DNA of 5,541 nt from Candidatus Caccocola faecipullorum. Its GTDB lineage: Bacteria; Synergistota; Synergistia; Synergistales; Synergistaceae. Positions 5,527 through 5,541 of this stretch are shown here, piece by piece. The translations under genes and the position numbers were made by a program. Every line of letters begins with the position of its first letter. The stretch's first letter is position 1. The notes beneath the pieces were generated by a model that was not told the origin of the DNA, searched no databases, and was given only the letters and a program-made list of their open reading frames with translations. The stretch spans positions 1 to 5,541 of the forward strand of contig DVKA01000001.1 of assembly GCA_018716365.1 (NCBI GenBank). The letters run 5' to 3'.

Positions 5527-5532
5527 TATAAT
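5527..5532 (+). promoter_or_regulatory. Candidate -10 box for a gene beyond the right edge
   Basis: TATAAT in a short GC-rich setting after an AT-rich block, predicted start near 5539. The 17-bp-spaced -35 position reads TTTTAA, which is poor. The whole stretch 5452-5541 is AT-rich and non-coding after the terminator, as expected for the promoter region of the next transcription unit. Confidence 0.45.
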
Positions 5533-5541
5533 CCCCGCATT

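Noticed and set aside
1..5541. CRISPR arrays, tRNA or rRNA genes, insertion sequences, riboswitches
   Set aside because: No regularly spaced repeats, cloverleaf sequences, transposase motifs or terminal inverted repeats were seen, and the leaders (about 40 nt or less) are too short for known riboswitches.

Overview
The window is GC-rich coding DNA with sharply AT-rich promoter gaps. It comes from an anaerobic, probably diderm bacterium. The mix of features (frequent ATA isoleucine codons in a GC-rich background, TTG and GTG starts, a membrane-anchored SurA/PpiD-like protein, and a siroheme reductase beside a CoA-disulfide-reductase-type flavoprotein) suggests a member of the Synergistota such as a Cloacibacillus/Synergistes relative. 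That placement is an inference from style and gene content, not from a marker gene.

Left part (1-1748): the 3' end of ribF (riboflavin kinase/FAD synthetase) is followed, after a short gap holding a near-consensus sigma70-type promoter (TTGACA, 17 bp, TATCAT), by a gene for a membrane-anchored or lipoprotein SurA-N-domain protein. Its second half looks like a parvulin fold without the usual catalytic signatures. A strong hairpin terminator at 1699-1727 separates it from a convergent LysR-family regulator gene.

Right part (1749-5541): the LysR-type gene (minus strand) is divergent from a two-gene operon on the plus strand. The first operon gene is a 543-residue FAD/NADH-dependent CoA-disulfide/persulfide-reductase-type protein with a C-terminal rhodanese-like module. 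The second, 16 bp downstream, is a 317-residue AsrC/Dsr-like siroheme reductase with a built-in two-cluster ferredoxin domain. A rho-independent terminator closes the operon at 5421-5451. The final 90 bases are an AT-rich promoter region for an unseen gene.

The operon reads as a small sulfur-redox unit. A NADH-oxidising flavoprotein that handles CoA- or protein-bound persulfide is paired with a siroheme-[4Fe-4S] enzyme able in principle to reduce sulfite (or nitrite). No AsrA or AsrB electron-transfer subunits are seen. Two regulatory signals stand out. One is an ATAG-N7-CTAT LysR box centred about 65 bp upstream of the predicted operon start site. The other is a 16-bp AT-rich palindrome (TTATTA-N4-TAATAA) found exactly 14 bp upstream of a TATAAT box in both the operon promoter and the promoter at the right edge of the window, which suggests a shared regulon.
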